64,000 nucleotides of DNA from Xanthomonas cassavae CFBP 4642 (GCF_000454545.1 NZ_CM002139.1:5133713-5197712), one strand, 5' to 3'. Positions 17,129-27,744 are shown, counted from the stretch's first letter. A program made the numbers and translations. The notes: generated by a model from the sequence alone, not told the origin.

Positions 17129-18949
17129 TCAGCGGCGTGGTGTACGTGCCGCGGTTTTGCCAGCGGTCTTTGCGACCTTGCCGGTTGCGCGTTTGCCCAC
17201 GGCTTTCTTGGCCGCGCTGCCGGGCGATGTAGCAGCATCCTGCGATGGTCTTGCTGAAGCCGCAGATGCGCGTTTGGCTGGCGCCTTGGTGATTTTTTCG
17301 GCTGTCGCCTTGGTGATCGTCCTGGCCGGCGCCTTGGTGGCCTTCGTGGCAGATTTGTCGGTGGCTTTCTTGATCGGCGTCGTGACGCTGCTGCGCGCTT
17401 CCGGCGCACGGCGTGGCGGTGGCTTGCGGCCCGGAGTCAACGCGCGCCAGGCATGTCCGCCGTTCATGGCCAGCAAGGCATCGGCGGCCGAGGGGCCGGC
17501 GCTGCCGGCGGCGTAGTTGGGGAAGTCGCTGGCCGGTTGTTTCCAGGCATCCAGGATCGGCTGCACGATGCGCCAGGCGCCTTCCACCATCGCCGCATCC
17601 TGGAACAGGCCGGCCTCGCCGTTCATGCAGTCCTGCAGCAGGCGCTCGTAGCCCACGGTGTATTCCTTGGGAAACCAGTCGCGGTAGCGGAAGTCCATGC
17701 GCACCGGCGCCAATGCGACCTGCGCGCCGGGGCGCTTGACGTCGAACAGCAGCGAGATGCCCTCATCCGGCTGGATGTGCAGCACCAGCCAGTCGGGGCC
17801 GTAACCGCCCACTTCGGTGCTGCGGAACGGTGCCAGCGGCGCGGGCTTGAAGCGGATCGCGATCTCGGTGGTGCGCTCGCGCAGGCGCTTGCCGGTGCGC
17901 AGATAAAACGGCACGCCGGCCCAGCGCCAGGTGTCGACCTGCAGCTTCATCGCCACATAGGTTTCGGTGTCCGAATCCTCGGGCACGGTGTCTTCTTCGC
18001 GGTAGCCGGGTACGGCGCTGCGATTGACCGCGCCGGATGCGTACTGGCCGCGCACCACGTCTTCCGGCCTGATCGGGCGCACCGCCTCGATCACTTCGGC
18101 GCGGCGTCGGTGCATCGCCTCGGTGGTGAAGGCGGCCGGCGGTTCCATCGCAATCATCGCCAGCAGCTGGAACAGGTGGTTGGGCACCATGTCGCGCAGA
18201 CAGCCGGTGGGATCGTAGAAGCGCCCGCGCCCTTCCACGCCGATGGTTTCAGCGGCGGTGATCTGCACATGATCGATGCGGTCGCGGTTCCATACCGGCT
18301 CGAACAGGCCATTGGCGAAGCGGAATGCCAGGATGTTCTGCACGGTTTCCTTGCCCAGGAAATGGTCGATGCGGAACACCTGGTCCTCGTGCAGCACCTT
18401 GGCCACGGTGGCGTTGAGCGCGATGGCGCTGGGCAGATCGTGGCCGAAGGGTTTTTCCACGATGACGCGGCGCCAGCCCTCTCCCTCGCGCTGCTCGACC
18501 AGACCGGCCTCGCCCAGGTTGAGCAGGACCGGCTCGAAGAAGCGCGCGGCGGTGGCCAGGTAGAACAGCACATTGCCCTGGGTGCCGTAGCGCTTGTGCA
18601 GCTTGTCCAGCACGCCGCCCAGCGCCTGGTAGGCGCCCTGGTCGGTGAAGTCGCCACGCACGTAATGCATGCGTTCGCGCAACCACTCCCAGGTGGCGGT
18701 ATCGAAGGAATCGGCCTGAAATTCGGCATCGCGGCTGCTGAGCAGCTGCGTCATCGCCTTGCCCATGTTGGTGCGCCAGGCGCGCTCGCTGATGTCGCCG
18801 TGGTCCATGCCGACGATGGCGAAGTCATCACCCAGCGCACCGGAACGGCGCAGGTTGTACAGCGCCGGCATCACCAGCCGCCGGGTCAGGTCGCCGCGCG
18901 CGCCGAACACCACGATGATGCAGGGCGGGGTGGTCTGTTGCTCATTCAT
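17129..18949 (-). CDS. zwf: Glucose-6-phosphate 1-dehydrogenase with histone-H1-like C-terminal tail
   Basis: This 606-residue protein commits glucose-6-phosphate to the oxidative pentose phosphate pathway. The nucleotide-binding loop FGARGDLTRR (residues 15-24) has Arg where most homologues have Ser/Ala. The active-site signature RIDHFLGKE is intact. Family members are near 490-510 residues; here residues 507-606 form an extra tail of Lys/Ala/Thr/Pro repeats with about 16 Lys and 12 Arg and no aromatic residue, like bacterial histone-H1-like proteins. The tail is in the same frame without a break. The start overlaps the stop of the GH15 gene by 4 nt (ATGA), so they are translationally coupled. 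Confidence 0.95.
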   Translation of the reverse strand: MNEQQTTPPCIIVVFGARGDLTRRLVMPALYNLRRSGALGDDFAIVGMDHGDISERAWRTNMGKAMTQLLSSRDAEFQADSFDTATWEWLRERMHYVRGDFTDQGAYQALGGVLDKLHKRYGTQGNVLFYLATAARFFEPVLLNLGEAGLVEQREGEGWRRVIVEKPFGHDLPSAIALNATVAKVLHEDQVFRIDHFLGKETVQNILAFRFANGLFEPVWNRDRIDHVQITAAETIGVEGRGRFYDPTGCLRDMVPNHLFQLLAMIAMEPPAAFTTEAMHRRRAEVIEAVRPIRPEDVVRGQYASGAVNRSAVPGYREEDTVPEDSDTETYVAMKLQVDTWRWAGVPFYLRTGKRLRERTTEIAIRFKPAPLAPFRSTEVGGYGPDWLVLHIQPDEGISLLFDVKRPGAQVALAPVRMDFRYRDWFPKEYTVGYERLLQDCMNGEAGLFQDAAMVEGAWRIVQPILDAWKQPASDFPNYAAGSAGPSAADALLAMNGGHAWRALTPGRKPPPRRAPEARSSVTTPIKKATDKSATKATKAPARTITKATAEKITKAPAKRASAASARPSQDAATSPGSAAKKAVGKRATGKVAKTAGKTAARTPRR

Positions 18950-20745
18950 GGATGCGTTTCCTTTTCGCCCATGCGTCCATGCAGGCGCAATGCCGCATTG
19001 ACCAGGGCCACGTGGGAATACCCTTGGGGGAAGTTGCCAAGCATGCGTTTTGCACGTGGGTCGTACTCTTCTGCAAGCAGGCCCACGTCGTTGCAGAGCG
19101 CCAGCAGCCGTTCGAGCAGCACGCGCGCCTCATCGGTGCGACCGATCAAGGCGTAGTTCTCCACCAGCCAGAAACTGCAGGCCAGGAAAGTGCCCTCGCC
19201 GGTCGGCAGGCCGTCGGCGCTATCGTCGGCGCGATAGCGTTCGACCAGGCCATCGATGGTCAGCTCGCGTGCGATCGCGTCGGCGGTGGCGACAATGCGC
19301 GGATCGTCCGGCGGCAGGAAACCCACGATCGGGATCAGCAGCAATGCGGCATCCAGGCGCTCGGAGCCGTAGCTCTGCACGAAGTGGCCATCCGGGTGCA
19401 CGCCCTTGTCCAGCACCTCGGCACGGATTTCCTCGGCGATCCGGCCCCAACGCGCGCGCTTGTCGGCATCGGCGTTGGTGATGCCGTCGCGCGTGCCGCA
19501 ATCGAAGGCCAGCCACGCCATCACCTTGGAATGCACGAAGTGGCGGCGCTCGTCGCGGATTTCCCAGATGCCTTCGTCCGGCTGACGCCACAGGTCTTCG
19601 AGCGTGTCGAGGATGTTTTCCAGCAAGGCGGCGGCGGAGCCGTCGTCGTCCGACGGCAGCGCCACGCCTTTTTCGCGGGCGTAATGGAATGCGCCGATCA
19701 GCTCGCCGTAGACATCGAGCTGGAACTGATCCACCGCACCGTTGCCGATGCGCACCGGGCCGGAATTTTCATAGCCCGGTAGCCAGTGCGCCTCCCACTC
19801 CTGCAAGCGGCGCTCGCCGCCGATGCCGTACAGCGCCTGCAGCTGGTCCGGCGAACCGGCGATGGTGCGTTGAACCCAGTCGCGGAATGAGGCGGCCTCG
19901 TCGCGATAGCCGGCCTGCAACAAGGCGATCAGCGTGAACACCGAATCGCGCAGCCAGCAATAGCGGTAATCCCAGTTGCGGGTACCGCCCAGGTGCTCGG
20001 GCAGCGAGGCGGTGGGCGCGGCGACGATGCCGCCGGTGGGCAGATAGCTCAGGCCTTTGAGCACCACCAGCGAGCGGCGCACCTGCTGGGTCCACGGCCC
20101 CACGTCGGTGCAGCGGCGCGCCCAGCCGTGCCAGAACGCGGTGGTGCGTTGCCGCGCCTGTTCCGGATCGATCGGCGGCGGCGTGGGCAGATGCGAGGCG
20201 CCATGGCTGAGCACGAACCAGGTGCTCTGGCCATCGCGCAGGGTGAAGTCGGCTTCGGTGCCCAGGTCCTGGCCATGCAGTTCCTGCGGCGAGCGCAGGA
20301 CGAGCTGGTCGGGCCCGGCGATGGCGCGGATGCCGCCGTCGATGCGGGTCACCCACGGCACCGTGCGCCCGTAGTTGAAACGAAAGGTCAGCCGCATGTG
20401 CATGGGCACTTCGCCCTGCACGCAGCGCACGATGCGCACCAGATGCTGGTGCAGCTCGCCATTTTCGGTGGCGGCCATGAAGTCGATCAGTTCCACCGTG
20501 CCGGTGTCGGTGATCAACCGCGTGCACAGCACCAGGCTGTCGTCTTCATAGGCGCGTTCGCTACGGTAATCGGCTGCGGGGGCCATCGCCCACTGCCCGT
20601 GTTGCTCGTCGCCCAGCAATGCAGCGAACACCGCATCGGAATCGAAGCGTGGCAGACACAGCCAGTCGATGGTGCCGCGGTGGTCGACCAGGGCCGCGCT
20701 GTGGCAGTTGCCCAGCATGGCGTGGTCTTCGATACGAACGCTCAT
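18946..20745 (-). CDS. Glycoside hydrolase family 15 protein (glucoamylase or trehalase type)
   Basis: This 599-residue protein has an N-terminal beta-sandwich domain (residues 1-200, opening IEDHAMLGNCHSAALV) and an (alpha/alpha)6 barrel. GH15 landmarks include NWDYRYCWLRDS, the GIWEIRDER segment with a likely catalytic Glu, and AEEYDP near the C-terminus with the second Glu. There is no signal peptide, so it should act in the cytosol on glucans or on trehalose, as GH15 trehalases of actinobacteria do. It is upstream of and overlapping zwf, which would use the released glucose after phosphorylation. Substrate is not resolvable from sequence. Confidence 0.88.
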   Translation of the reverse strand: MSVRIEDHAMLGNCHSAALVDHRGTIDWLCLPRFDSDAVFAALLGDEQHGQWAMAPAADYRSERAYEDDSLVLCTRLITDTGTVELIDFMAATENGELHQHLVRIVRCVQGEVPMHMRLTFRFNYGRTVPWVTRIDGGIRAIAGPDQLVLRSPQELHGQDLGTEADFTLRDGQSTWFVLSHGASHLPTPPPIDPEQARQRTTAFWHGWARRCTDVGPWTQQVRRSLVVLKGLSYLPTGGIVAAPTASLPEHLGGTRNWDYRYCWLRDSVFTLIALLQAGYRDEAASFRDWVQRTIAGSPDQLQALYGIGGERRLQEWEAHWLPGYENSGPVRIGNGAVDQFQLDVYGELIGAFHYAREKGVALPSDDDGSAAALLENILDTLEDLWRQPDEGIWEIRDERRHFVHSKVMAWLAFDCGTRDGITNADADKRARWGRIAEEIRAEVLDKGVHPDGHFVQSYGSERLDAALLLIPIVGFLPPDDPRIVATADAIARELTIDGLVERYRADDSADGLPTGEGTFLACSFWLVENYALIGRTDEARVLLERLLALCNDVGLLAEEYDPRAKRMLGNFPQGYSHVALVNAALRLHGRMGEKETHP

Positions 20746-20808
20746 CGTGCGGGCGCTTCCTTCCTGCGAAAGAGCCCGCAGTCTCGCACGCGCGGTGTCG
20801 GGATCAGG

Positions 20809-21138
20809 TTACGACTGCGCCGGCAAACGCAGCAGCGGTGGCACCGTGTGTTCCAGCCGGCGAACCAGTGCCGGGTCCATGTAGGCATAGTCGTCGGGGA
20901 TCTGCAGGCAGACCACGCGGCAGTGGCGCAGATGCGCGGCGAAGCGTTTGCGCAGCAGCTGCAGATGGCGCCGTTCCATCACCAGCACCACCTGTGCGTG
21001 CTGCAACAGCTCCGGGGCGACCTGCACTTGCGCATCGGCGGCCAGTCCGGCCGATTGCGCCTGCACGCCGGGCCAGTCGGCGAACACGCGCTCGGCGGTG
21101 GGGCTGCGCAGGCGGTTGCGGCTGCACACGAACAGCAC
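20809..21138 (-). CDS. Small tyrosine-phosphatase-like protein
   Basis: This 109-residue protein starts LFVCSRNRLRSPTAERVF, which carries the C-x5-R-S phosphate-binding loop of low-molecular-weight tyrosine phosphatases at the N-terminus. It is shorter than true LMW-PTPs (about 150). It fits the small predicted protein-tyrosine-phosphatase group with an IPDDY segment in place of the usual acid region. The likely start is GTG 21138, 26 nt after the ankyrin gene stop. It is the last gene of the ycgL-ankyrin group. Confidence 0.75.
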   Translation of the reverse strand: MLFVCSRNRLRSPTAERVFADWPGVQAQSAGLAADAQVQVAPELLQHAQVVLVMERRHLQLLRKRFAAHLRHCRVVCLQIPDDYAYMDPALVRRLEHTVPPLLRLPAQS

Positions 21139-21164
21139 CCGCGGCGGTTGTCCGCCGCGCAGGC

Positions 21165-24100
21165 TCAGCGCCCCTCGCGCAGGAAGCGCGCCATCGACGA
21201 GACGCCCGGCAGCGCCGGTTCGAACTGGCTGGCCACATCGATGAAGCCGCGCATGATGGCGATCTCGCGCGGGGTGCGGTTGAGCGCGTCGCGGCGGTCG
21301 GCATCGGCACCGGCGCGCAGCAGGCGCTGCACCAGCAGCGGCAGGCCATGCAGGGCGGCCAGATGCAGCGGCCCGAAGCCACGTTGATCGGCAACCTCCA
21401 GCGAGACGTCTTCATCGAGCAGGCGCTCGACCCCGGCCAGCACCACCTTCTCGTCGCAGGCGGTGCCCGGTTCGGCACGTGCGCCCAGCAACAGCAGCAG
21501 CGGGCTGACCCGGCCACCGGCAAGGTACTCGGGGTCGGCGCCGGCCAGCAGCAAGGTGTCCAGCAAGGCCAGCAGGCGGCTCTTGTCGCGCGCGGTGAAG
21601 CCGTACAACGCGGCGCAATGCAGCGGCGCCAAGCCTTGATTGTCGGTGGCGTGCACGTCGGCGGCGGCAGTGAGCAGGCGCGCCACGATGTCCGGCAGGC
21701 CCAGCGCGCAGGCCAGCATCAACACGGTCACACCGCCCGGCAGGCGGTGTTCGATCTGTGCGCCGGCTTGCAGCAGGGCGGCCACGATCTCGGTCTGGCG
21801 CATGCTCACTGCCGCCGACAACGGCGTGGCGCCGCTGTTGGCGGCACGCTGCGGATCGGCGCCACGGCCGAGCAGATGCGCGACCACGCCAAGATGGCCA
21901 CCACCGGCCGCACGCAGCAGCGCGGTGCAGCCTTGCGCGTCGACGGCGTCGACCGGCAGGCCGAGGTCGATCAGGCGACGCACCGCGTCGGTGTCGCCGG
22001 TCATCGCGGCGGCCGGCACATCCGCTTCGCGCAAGGTGCGGCGCGGCAACGACCAGATGCGCCAATCCAGCCAGTCGGCCAGATCGCGGCGGCCGATCGA
22101 CAGCGCCACGCCCAGCGGGGTCTGCCCATCGGCAGCGCGCGCTTCCGGCGAGGCGCCTTGTTTAACCAGCAGTTTCAGCGAAGCGTCGCGGCCCAGCGCA
22201 GTGGCCAGATGCAGCGCGGTCATGCCGTGGCTGTCGCGCGCTTCGCGGTCCACGCCATGTTCCAGCAACCACTGCTGCAGGCGCAGCCAACCCAGCCGCA
22301 CCGCCAGCGACAACGGCGGATCGCCGGCAGCCGACGGAGCGAACGGGTCGGCGCCGCGTTCGAGCAACTCGAGCGCGAACTGTTCCAAGCCGCGCGATGC
22401 CGCGTCATGCTGCACGCAGGCACTCAGCAACCGGGTCAAGCCACCGGCGCCCGCCGGCGAGACACCATGCCGCAGCAACGCCTGCAGCGCCGGCACCGCC
22501 TCCACGCCGCGCGAGAGCAGCGCAAACATCGGGACATCGCCGCAGGCATCGCGTACTTCGGCATCGGCGCCGTGGCGCAGCAACCAGTCGACCGCCTCGG
22601 CGTTCAAGGCCAGATGCGCATCGTGCAACAGCCCGCCCAGTTCTTCCGGGGCGCACAGCCGTGCCAGCGCAACCAGGCCATCGCGCTGGCCGAACTGCAG
22701 GCCTTCGCGCAGCAGCACCAATGGCGGACGATCGGGCAATACCGCAACGCCAGGCGTGTCGCCATGCCCGTCGCTCACCGCGGCCGGCAACGGGTAACTG
22801 GGATCGAGCAGTTGCACGATCGCCCAACGCCCGGCTTCGGCAGCCACATCCACCGCGCGACGGCCATGCGCATCGACGCTGTCAGCCGGCACCTGCAGAT
22901 CCAGCAAGCGGCGGATCAACGCCGGCGACACGCTGTCCGCGGCGCAAGCCCGCATCACCGCGTTGCGGCCGTCGCCATCGATGGCCAGCACATCGGCCTT
23001 GCGCGCGACCAGGCGTTCGAGCACCGCGCTGCGTGCCTGGCGCGCGGCATCCAGCCACGGCGTGCGGCCGAGCAGATCGCGCGCTTCCAGATTGGCGCCG
23101 GCCGACAGCAGCGCTTCGACGATGTCGCCATGACCGGCCAGTGCGGCTTCGTGCAGGGCGCTGCGGCGCTGGCGGTCGCGCGCATCCACGCGCGCCTTGT
23201 GCTTGAGCAGCAGCTGCACGCCGGCCGGGTCGTCTTCTTCGGTGCCGGCGGCGGCCAGCAATACCGGCGCGCCGCCATCCGGTTCGGACTGCGCGCCGCG
23301 CTCCAGCAGGAACTTCGCCAACCGCCAGTTGCCGACCTGGCAGGCCATCGCCAGCGGCGAGTGGCCATCGTTGTTGAGCGCATCGAGTTCTGCGGCGGCA
23401 TCGCGCAGCAGCGCGGCCACGCCGGGGTCGGAGCTGCGCACGGCATGATGCAGCGGGGTGTTGCCGTCGTTGTCGCTGGCGCGCGGATCGGCGCCGTTGG
23501 CCAGCAGGGTCATCACCGCATCCGGGCGGCCATGCCAGCTGTCGCGGGTGGCGGCAAGCAACGGCGTCATGCCGCGGTGCGGCTGGTTGACGTCCACGCG
23601 CCGTACGATCAGTTCGCGCAGCAGGCGCAGGTCCGGCAGCACCGCTGCCAGCGCCGGCAGGCTGCGCTGGTCGCGCCATTCCGGCAGCGGCAGCGCCTGC
23701 GGGTCGGCGCCGGCTTCGAGCAGTTGCAGCGCGCGATCCACCCGCCCGCTGCGGGCGGCTTCGAACAGTTCGGGCACCAGCTGATGCTGCGCCACCGGCT
23801 CCAACGGGCGCGGCGCGGCGGCGGCCTCATTGAAGAAGTCAGTCGCCTGCGGGACGGCCGGTGCCGTGCTGCGCGATGGCGCGGCGGTGCGCTGCAACAG
23901 CAGGTGGCCGGCAGGCAAGGCCACGCAGGCGGCGATCGCCAGGCCCCAACGCAGCCCGGCGGACACGCCGCCCGGCCAGGCCAGGGTCACGCACAGCGTG
24001 CACATCGCCAGCACCAATGCGGCCGCCAGCAACCCACGCCAGGCATGCAGTTCCTGCGTGGCCAGCGCATGCCAGCGTGGCGCCAGCGCGCGCCCATCGC

Positions 24101-24485
24101 GTTCCACCTCGCCCCACAACGGCCAGGTCCGCCACAGCCCGAGCAGGGCCGCGCTGATCGCCACGCTCAGCGCCAGCGCGGCGGCCAGACTGCCGCTGTC
24201 GCGCAGCGCAGTCAGCGGCCAGCTGATCAATGCAGCCAGGGCCGGCAGGCCCACACCCCAGATCGCCAGCAGCGGCGGTAGCGCCTGTGCGATGGCGCGC
24301 GGCTGCGCCGGCAGCGCGCGCGTCCCGCGTGCCCACGACACCGCCAGCGCAAAGGCCGGCTGGGCCAGCCACAGGCTCAGCGCGGCAATGCCACCGCCCA
24401 GGCCGCCGAGCAGGGACAACACCACGCCGGCCGCCGCCGCCAGCGCTGCGGCGCGCAGGCGCGCGGCACGCTGCGGATCAATCAT
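21165..24485 (-). CDS. Large membrane-anchored ankyrin-repeat protein
   Basis: This 1106-residue protein has several hydrophobic segments within residues 1-215, an Ala/Pro linker, and then about 20 ankyrin repeats to the C-terminus (for example [20 protein letters not shown] and [20 protein letters not shown]). Ankyrin repeats bind proteins; the anchor places the array at the inner membrane, most likely facing the cytosol. No enzymatic domain is seen. Its ATG overlaps the end of ycgL by 8 nt. The partner and role are unknown. Confidence 0.88.
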   Translation of the reverse strand: MIDPQRAARLRAAALAAAAGVVLSLLGGLGGGIAALSLWLAQPAFALAVSWARGTRALPAQPRAIAQALPPLLAIWGVGLPALAALISWPLTALRDSGSLAAALALSVAISAALLGLWRTWPLWGEVERDGRALAPRWHALATQELHAWRGLLAAALVLAMCTLCVTLAWPGGVSAGLRWGLAIAACVALPAGHLLLQRTAAPSRSTAPAVPQATDFFNEAAAAPRPLEPVAQHQLVPELFEAARSGRVDRALQLLEAGADPQALPLPEWRDQRSLPALAAVLPDLRLLRELIVRRVDVNQPHRGMTPLLAATRDSWHGRPDAVMTLLANGADPRASDNDGNTPLHHAVRSSDPGVAALLRDAAAELDALNNDGHSPLAMACQVGNWRLAKFLLERGAQSEPDGGAPVLLAAAGTEEDDPAGVQLLLKHKARVDARDRQRRSALHEAALAGHGDIVEALLSAGANLEARDLLGRTPWLDAARQARSAVLERLVARKADVLAIDGDGRNAVMRACAADSVSPALIRRLLDLQVPADSVDAHGRRAVDVAAEAGRWAIVQLLDPSYPLPAAVSDGHGDTPGVAVLPDRPPLVLLREGLQFGQRDGLVALARLCAPEELGGLLHDAHLALNAEAVDWLLRHGADAEVRDACGDVPMFALLSRGVEAVPALQALLRHGVSPAGAGGLTRLLSACVQHDAASRGLEQFALELLERGADPFAPSAAGDPPLSLAVRLGWLRLQQWLLEHGVDREARDSHGMTALHLATALGRDASLKLLVKQGASPEARAADGQTPLGVALSIGRRDLADWLDWRIWSLPRRTLREADVPAAAMTGDTDAVRRLIDLGLPVDAVDAQGCTALLRAAGGGHLGVVAHLLGRGADPQRAANSGATPLSAAVSMRQTEIVAALLQAGAQIEHRLPGGVTVLMLACALGLPDIVARLLTAAADVHATDNQGLAPLHCAALYGFTARDKSRLLALLDTLLLAGADPEYLAGGRVSPLLLLLGARAEPGTACDEKVVLAGVERLLDEDVSLEVADQRGFGPLHLAALHGLPLLVQRLLRAGADADRRDALNRTPREIAIMRGFIDVASQFEPALPGVSSMARFLREGR

Positions 24486-24738
24486 GGTCGCACTCGCCCG
24501 CCAGCACCACGGTCTTGGGCAGTTGCAGGTAGAAGCCGTGCTTGCCCAGCGCCTCGCGCACCGTGGCCGCGTCGGCCTGCGCCAACCGGCGCTCCGGCGT
24601 CACTGCCACCTCCAGCACGAAGACAAACGGCGCCAACTGCGCGTGCACGGCAGCAGGAAGACCGGCGAAGTCGTCACGCGTGCCGAGATAGACGAAGGTG
24701 TCCTGCTTGCGTTGGCTTTTATAGACGTAGGCGTGCAT
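24478..24738 (-). CDS. ycgL: YcgL domain-containing protein
   Basis: This 86-residue protein starts [18 protein letters not shown] and contains HGFYLQLPK near its end, both characteristic of the YcgL family of small cytosolic proteins found across gammaproteobacteria. The biochemical role is not established. The ATG at 24738 gives the normal family length. It overlaps the downstream ankyrin gene by 8 nt and is divergent from the xanthomonadin ketosynthase gene. Confidence 0.9.
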   Translation of the reverse strand: MHAYVYKSQRKQDTFVYLGTRDDFAGLPAAVHAQLAPFVFVLEVAVTPERRLAQADAATVREALGKHGFYLQLPKTVVLAGECDHD

Positions 24739-24929
24739 GCGCGCGTGATCGCGCTCGAAGAGCGGTGGGTCGCGTCGATTGTGTCCCAATTGCGGCCATG
24801 GCGAAAGCGCGGCGGGTGCGAAAAATCCCAGCCGCGTCAGCGACATGACCGGCACGTTCAGTTGTGCCGTCGACGGGACAGGCGCACGCCACCGATATAC
24901 TGCAAGCACTTTTTGCCAGCCGGACCACC

Positions 24930-26153
24930 GTGAGCCAAGCGCAGCATCCGTCCCAGATGGCCCCGGTCGCCGTCTCCGCCTACACCTCCACCACCGCGCT
25001 GGGCGCCGGGCTCGCCGCCCAGGCCGCCGCCTTGCAGGCGCGCCGCAGTGGCCTGCGTCGCAACGATTTCGGACCGCAACCGCTGCCGTGCTGGATCGGC
25101 CGCGTCGACGGCGTGGAAGAAGTGGTCCTGCCCGATGCACTGCACCGCTGGGACTGCCGCAACAACCGCCTGGCCTGGCTGGCGCTGCAGCAGGACGGCC
25201 TGCTGGAAGCGGCGCAGGCCGCCGCACAGCGCTATGGCGCCGAGCGCGTGGCGGTGATCGTCGGCACCTCTACCTCCAGCATCGGTGCCAGCGAAGAGGC
25301 CTATGCGCGGCTGCTGGAAGACGCCGACGGCGCACGCTTCCCGCCGGATCTTGAACGCCCGATCGTGCACACTCCGCATTCGCTGGGCGACTTCGTGCAG
25401 CACGCCACCGGCCTGCGCGGCCCCAGCGTGACCGTGGCCACCGCGTGCTCGTCCAGTGCCAAGGTGTTCGCGCAGGCGGCGCGGCTGATCGAGGCCGGGG
25501 TGATCGATGCGGCCCTGGTCGGTGGCGTGGATACCTTGTGCGGCAGTGTGCTGTTCGGCTTCAACTCCCTGCAGGTGGTGGCGCCCGAGCCGTGCCAGCC
25601 GTTCGATGCGCGGCGCGTGGGCCTGAGCCTGGGGGAGGCCGGCGGCTTTGCGCTGGTCCAACGTACCGCGGCCGCACCAGACGCGGCGGTGTGGCTGTAT
25701 GGCTATGGCGAATCCAGCGATGCGCACCATATGTCGTCCCCGCACCCGCAGGGACTGGGCGCGCAGCTGGCGATGCGCGGCGCGCTGCAACGCGCTGGCG
25801 TTGAGCCGGCCGCGGTGGGCTATCTGAACCTGCACGGCACTGCCACCCCGGCCAACGACAGCGTGGAAGCGGCCGCGGTGGCGGCGATCTTCCCCGACAC
25901 CTTGCATGCCAGCTCGACCAAGGCCTGGACCGGCCACACCCTGGGCGCGGCCGGCATCGTGGAATCGGTGATCGCGCTGCTGGCGCTGCGCGACGGCCTG
26001 CTGCCGGGCACGCTCAACAGCGAAGTGCCCGACCCCGCCTGCGGCCCGCAGATCCGCTTCGACAACGCCCATACCCGGATCGATTACACCATGAACAATT
26101 CCTTCGGCTTTGGCGGCAACAACTGCTCGCTGCTGTTCGGGCGGGCACGCTGA
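24930..26153 (+). CDS. Beta-ketoacyl-ACP synthase of the xanthomonadin cluster
   Basis: This 407-residue condensing enzyme extends the aryl-polyene chain with malonyl-ACP, as ApeO does in aryl-polyene systems. Thiolase-fold active residues are visible: Cys in [11 protein letters not shown], His in [11 protein letters not shown], Lys and His in [14 protein letters not shown], and the FGFGGNN loop. The start is probably GTG 24930; GTG 24864 and ATG 24957 are alternatives. The stop overlaps the next start (TGATG), giving a tight operon of four genes. A TATACT box at 24896-24901 could be its -10. Confidence 0.93.
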   Translation: MSQAQHPSQMAPVAVSAYTSTTALGAGLAAQAAALQARRSGLRRNDFGPQPLPCWIGRVDGVEEVVLPDALHRWDCRNNRLAWLALQQDGLLEAAQAAAQRYGAERVAVIVGTSTSSIGASEEAYARLLEDADGARFPPDLERPIVHTPHSLGDFVQHATGLRGPSVTVATACSSSAKVFAQAARLIEAGVIDAALVGGVDTLCGSVLFGFNSLQVVAPEPCQPFDARRVGLSLGEAGGFALVQRTAAAPDAAVWLYGYGESSDAHHMSSPHPQGLGAQLAMRGALQRAGVEPAAVGYLNLHGTATPANDSVEAAAVAAIFPDTLHASSTKAWTGHTLGAAGIVESVIALLALRDGLLPGTLNSEVPDPACGPQIRFDNAHTRIDYTMNNSFGFGGNNCSLLFGRAR

Positions 26154-26926
26154 TGCTCGCTGCCAGCATCGAAGGAATCGGCTTCTGGAGCCAGGGCCTG
26201 CCCACCTGGGAGGCCGCACGCGCCTTCGTGCACGGTGCTGCGCTGCAGGAGACCCCGGCACGCCCGGCGCCGCAGCTGCTGGCCGCCAACGAACGCCGCC
26301 GCGCACCGGATACGGTGGCGGTGTCGCTGGAAGCGGCGTTGGCCGCCTGCGCTGCTGCCAGCCGCGACCCGGCCAGCCTGCCGTCGGTGTTCACCTCCAC
26401 CCATGGCGACCTGGCCATCACCGATTACATGTGCACCACCCTGGCCAGCGACCCGCTGGCGATCTCGCCGACCAAGTTCCACAACTCGGTGCATAACGCG
26501 GCTGCCGGTTACTGGACCATCGGTGCGGGTGCGATGACGCCGACCACGGCCATCAGCGCCTCCAATGCCAGTTTCGCGCAGGGGCTGCTGGAGGCGCTCG
26601 TGCAGCTCACCGCCGGCGTGGACGCGGTGCTGCTGGCCAGCTACGACGCGCGTTCGGTCGGGCCGCTGGGCCGGGTCTCGCCCAGCCAGGGGCTGCTTGG
26701 CGGGGCGCTGGTGCTTGGCAGCGCCGGCCAGGCAGGCAAGCCGCAGCTGCGGGCGCGGCTGGACGATGGCACCCCGTCGCCGGGCGATGGCCCGTTGGCG
26801 CAGCAGGTCGCCGGCAATGCGATGGCGCCGATGCTGCCGTTGTTCGAACTGCTGGCCGGGCGCGGCGACTGCGTGGCCTTGCAGGCCGGCCCCGGCCGCG
26901 TCCTGCGCGTGGAGATCCTGCCGTGA
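26153..26926 (+). CDS. Ketosynthase-like chain-length-factor subunit
   Basis: This 257-residue truncated ketosynthase (ketoacyl-synt_2 type, ApeC-like) resembles the first half of a thiolase fold. The position of the nucleophile reads ISASNASF, with no Cys, so it should be non-catalytic and pair with the upstream synthase, as a chain-length factor does in type II polyketide systems. The PTKFHNSVHNAAAGYW segment is characteristic of the family. It overlaps its neighbours by 1 nt and 4 nt. Confidence 0.88.
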   Translation: MLAASIEGIGFWSQGLPTWEAARAFVHGAALQETPARPAPQLLAANERRRAPDTVAVSLEAALAACAAASRDPASLPSVFTSTHGDLAITDYMCTTLASDPLAISPTKFHNSVHNAAAGYWTIGAGAMTPTTAISASNASFAQGLLEALVQLTAGVDAVLLASYDARSVGPLGRVSPSQGLLGGALVLGSAGQAGKPQLRARLDDGTPSPGDGPLAQQVAGNAMAPMLPLFELLAGRGDCVALQAGPGRVLRVEILP

Positions 26927-27744
26927 GCCGCGTGCCGCTGACGCCGCAGGACACCGCGATCCTGGTGCCGGCGTTGAACGAATCGCTGCGCATTCGCGAA
27001 GTGGTCACCGATGCACTGCAGTACTGCCCGCAGGTGATCGTGATCGACGACGGCTCCGACGATGGCACCGCCGATTGCATCGCCGACCTGCCGGTGACGG
27101 TGATCCGCCACCCGCAGCGCATGGGCAAGGGCGCCGCCCTGCGCAGCGGCTTTGCCAAGGCCCGGCAACTGGGCATGCGCGCGGTGATGACCATGGACGG
27201 CGATGGCCAGCACGAGGCCGCCGATTTTCCGCGCCTGCTGGCCGCGGCCAACCGCCACCCCGGCAGCGTGGTGATCGGCGCACGCATGCGCAAGCGCGCC
27301 ACCCAACCCACCATCCGCCGGATCGGCAACGATTTCGGCGATTGGGGCATTGCCTGGGGCTGCGGTTTTAAGCTGGTGGACAGCCAAAGCGGCCAACGGC
27401 TGTATCCGGCATCGGTGTTCACCCTGCCGAATGTGCCCGGCGAAGGCTTCGTGTTCGAAGCGCAGCTGCTGATTTCGGCCGCCCGCCAGGCCGGCGCGCG
27501 GGTGGTGGCGGTGCCGATCGAGACCCGCTACGCCGGCAGCGCGCCAGGCACCTTTCGCAAGAGCCATTTCCGGCTGGTGCGCGACCTGTGGAACATCACC
27601 TCGCACGTGGTCAAGCAGGTCTGGGCGTACGGCCATGTCTGGCGCGAATACCGCCGCGTGCGCGCCAATCCGGTGATCGTTGACGACGTCGATGGCGAAT
27701 TTGCTACTGTGCCCGCGGTCACCAAGAGCAACCACTCCTCATGA
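26923..27744 (+). CDS. Family 2 glycosyltransferase of the xanthomonadin cluster
   Basis: This 273-residue cytosolic GT-A transferase has a VIDDGSDDGTAD nucleotide-sugar motif near residue 42 and a MDGDGQHEAADF segment giving the metal-binding DxD. Relatives include dolichyl-phosphate-mannose-synthase-like enzymes. It has no C-terminal membrane pair. It probably glycosylates the polyene or its lipid carrier. It starts with GTG overlapping the previous stop by 4 nt, and its end overlaps the halogenase gene by 4 nt. Confidence 0.88.
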   Translation: MSRVPLTPQDTAILVPALNESLRIREVVTDALQYCPQVIVIDDGSDDGTADCIADLPVTVIRHPQRMGKGAALRSGFAKARQLGMRAVMTMDGDGQHEAADFPRLLAAANRHPGSVVIGARMRKRATQPTIRRIGNDFGDWGIAWGCGFKLVDSQSGQRLYPASVFTLPNVPGEGFVFEAQLLISAARQAGARVVAVPIETRYAGSAPGTFRKSHFRLVRDLWNITSHVVKQVWAYGHVWREYRRVRANPVIVDDVDGEFATVPAVTKSNHSS

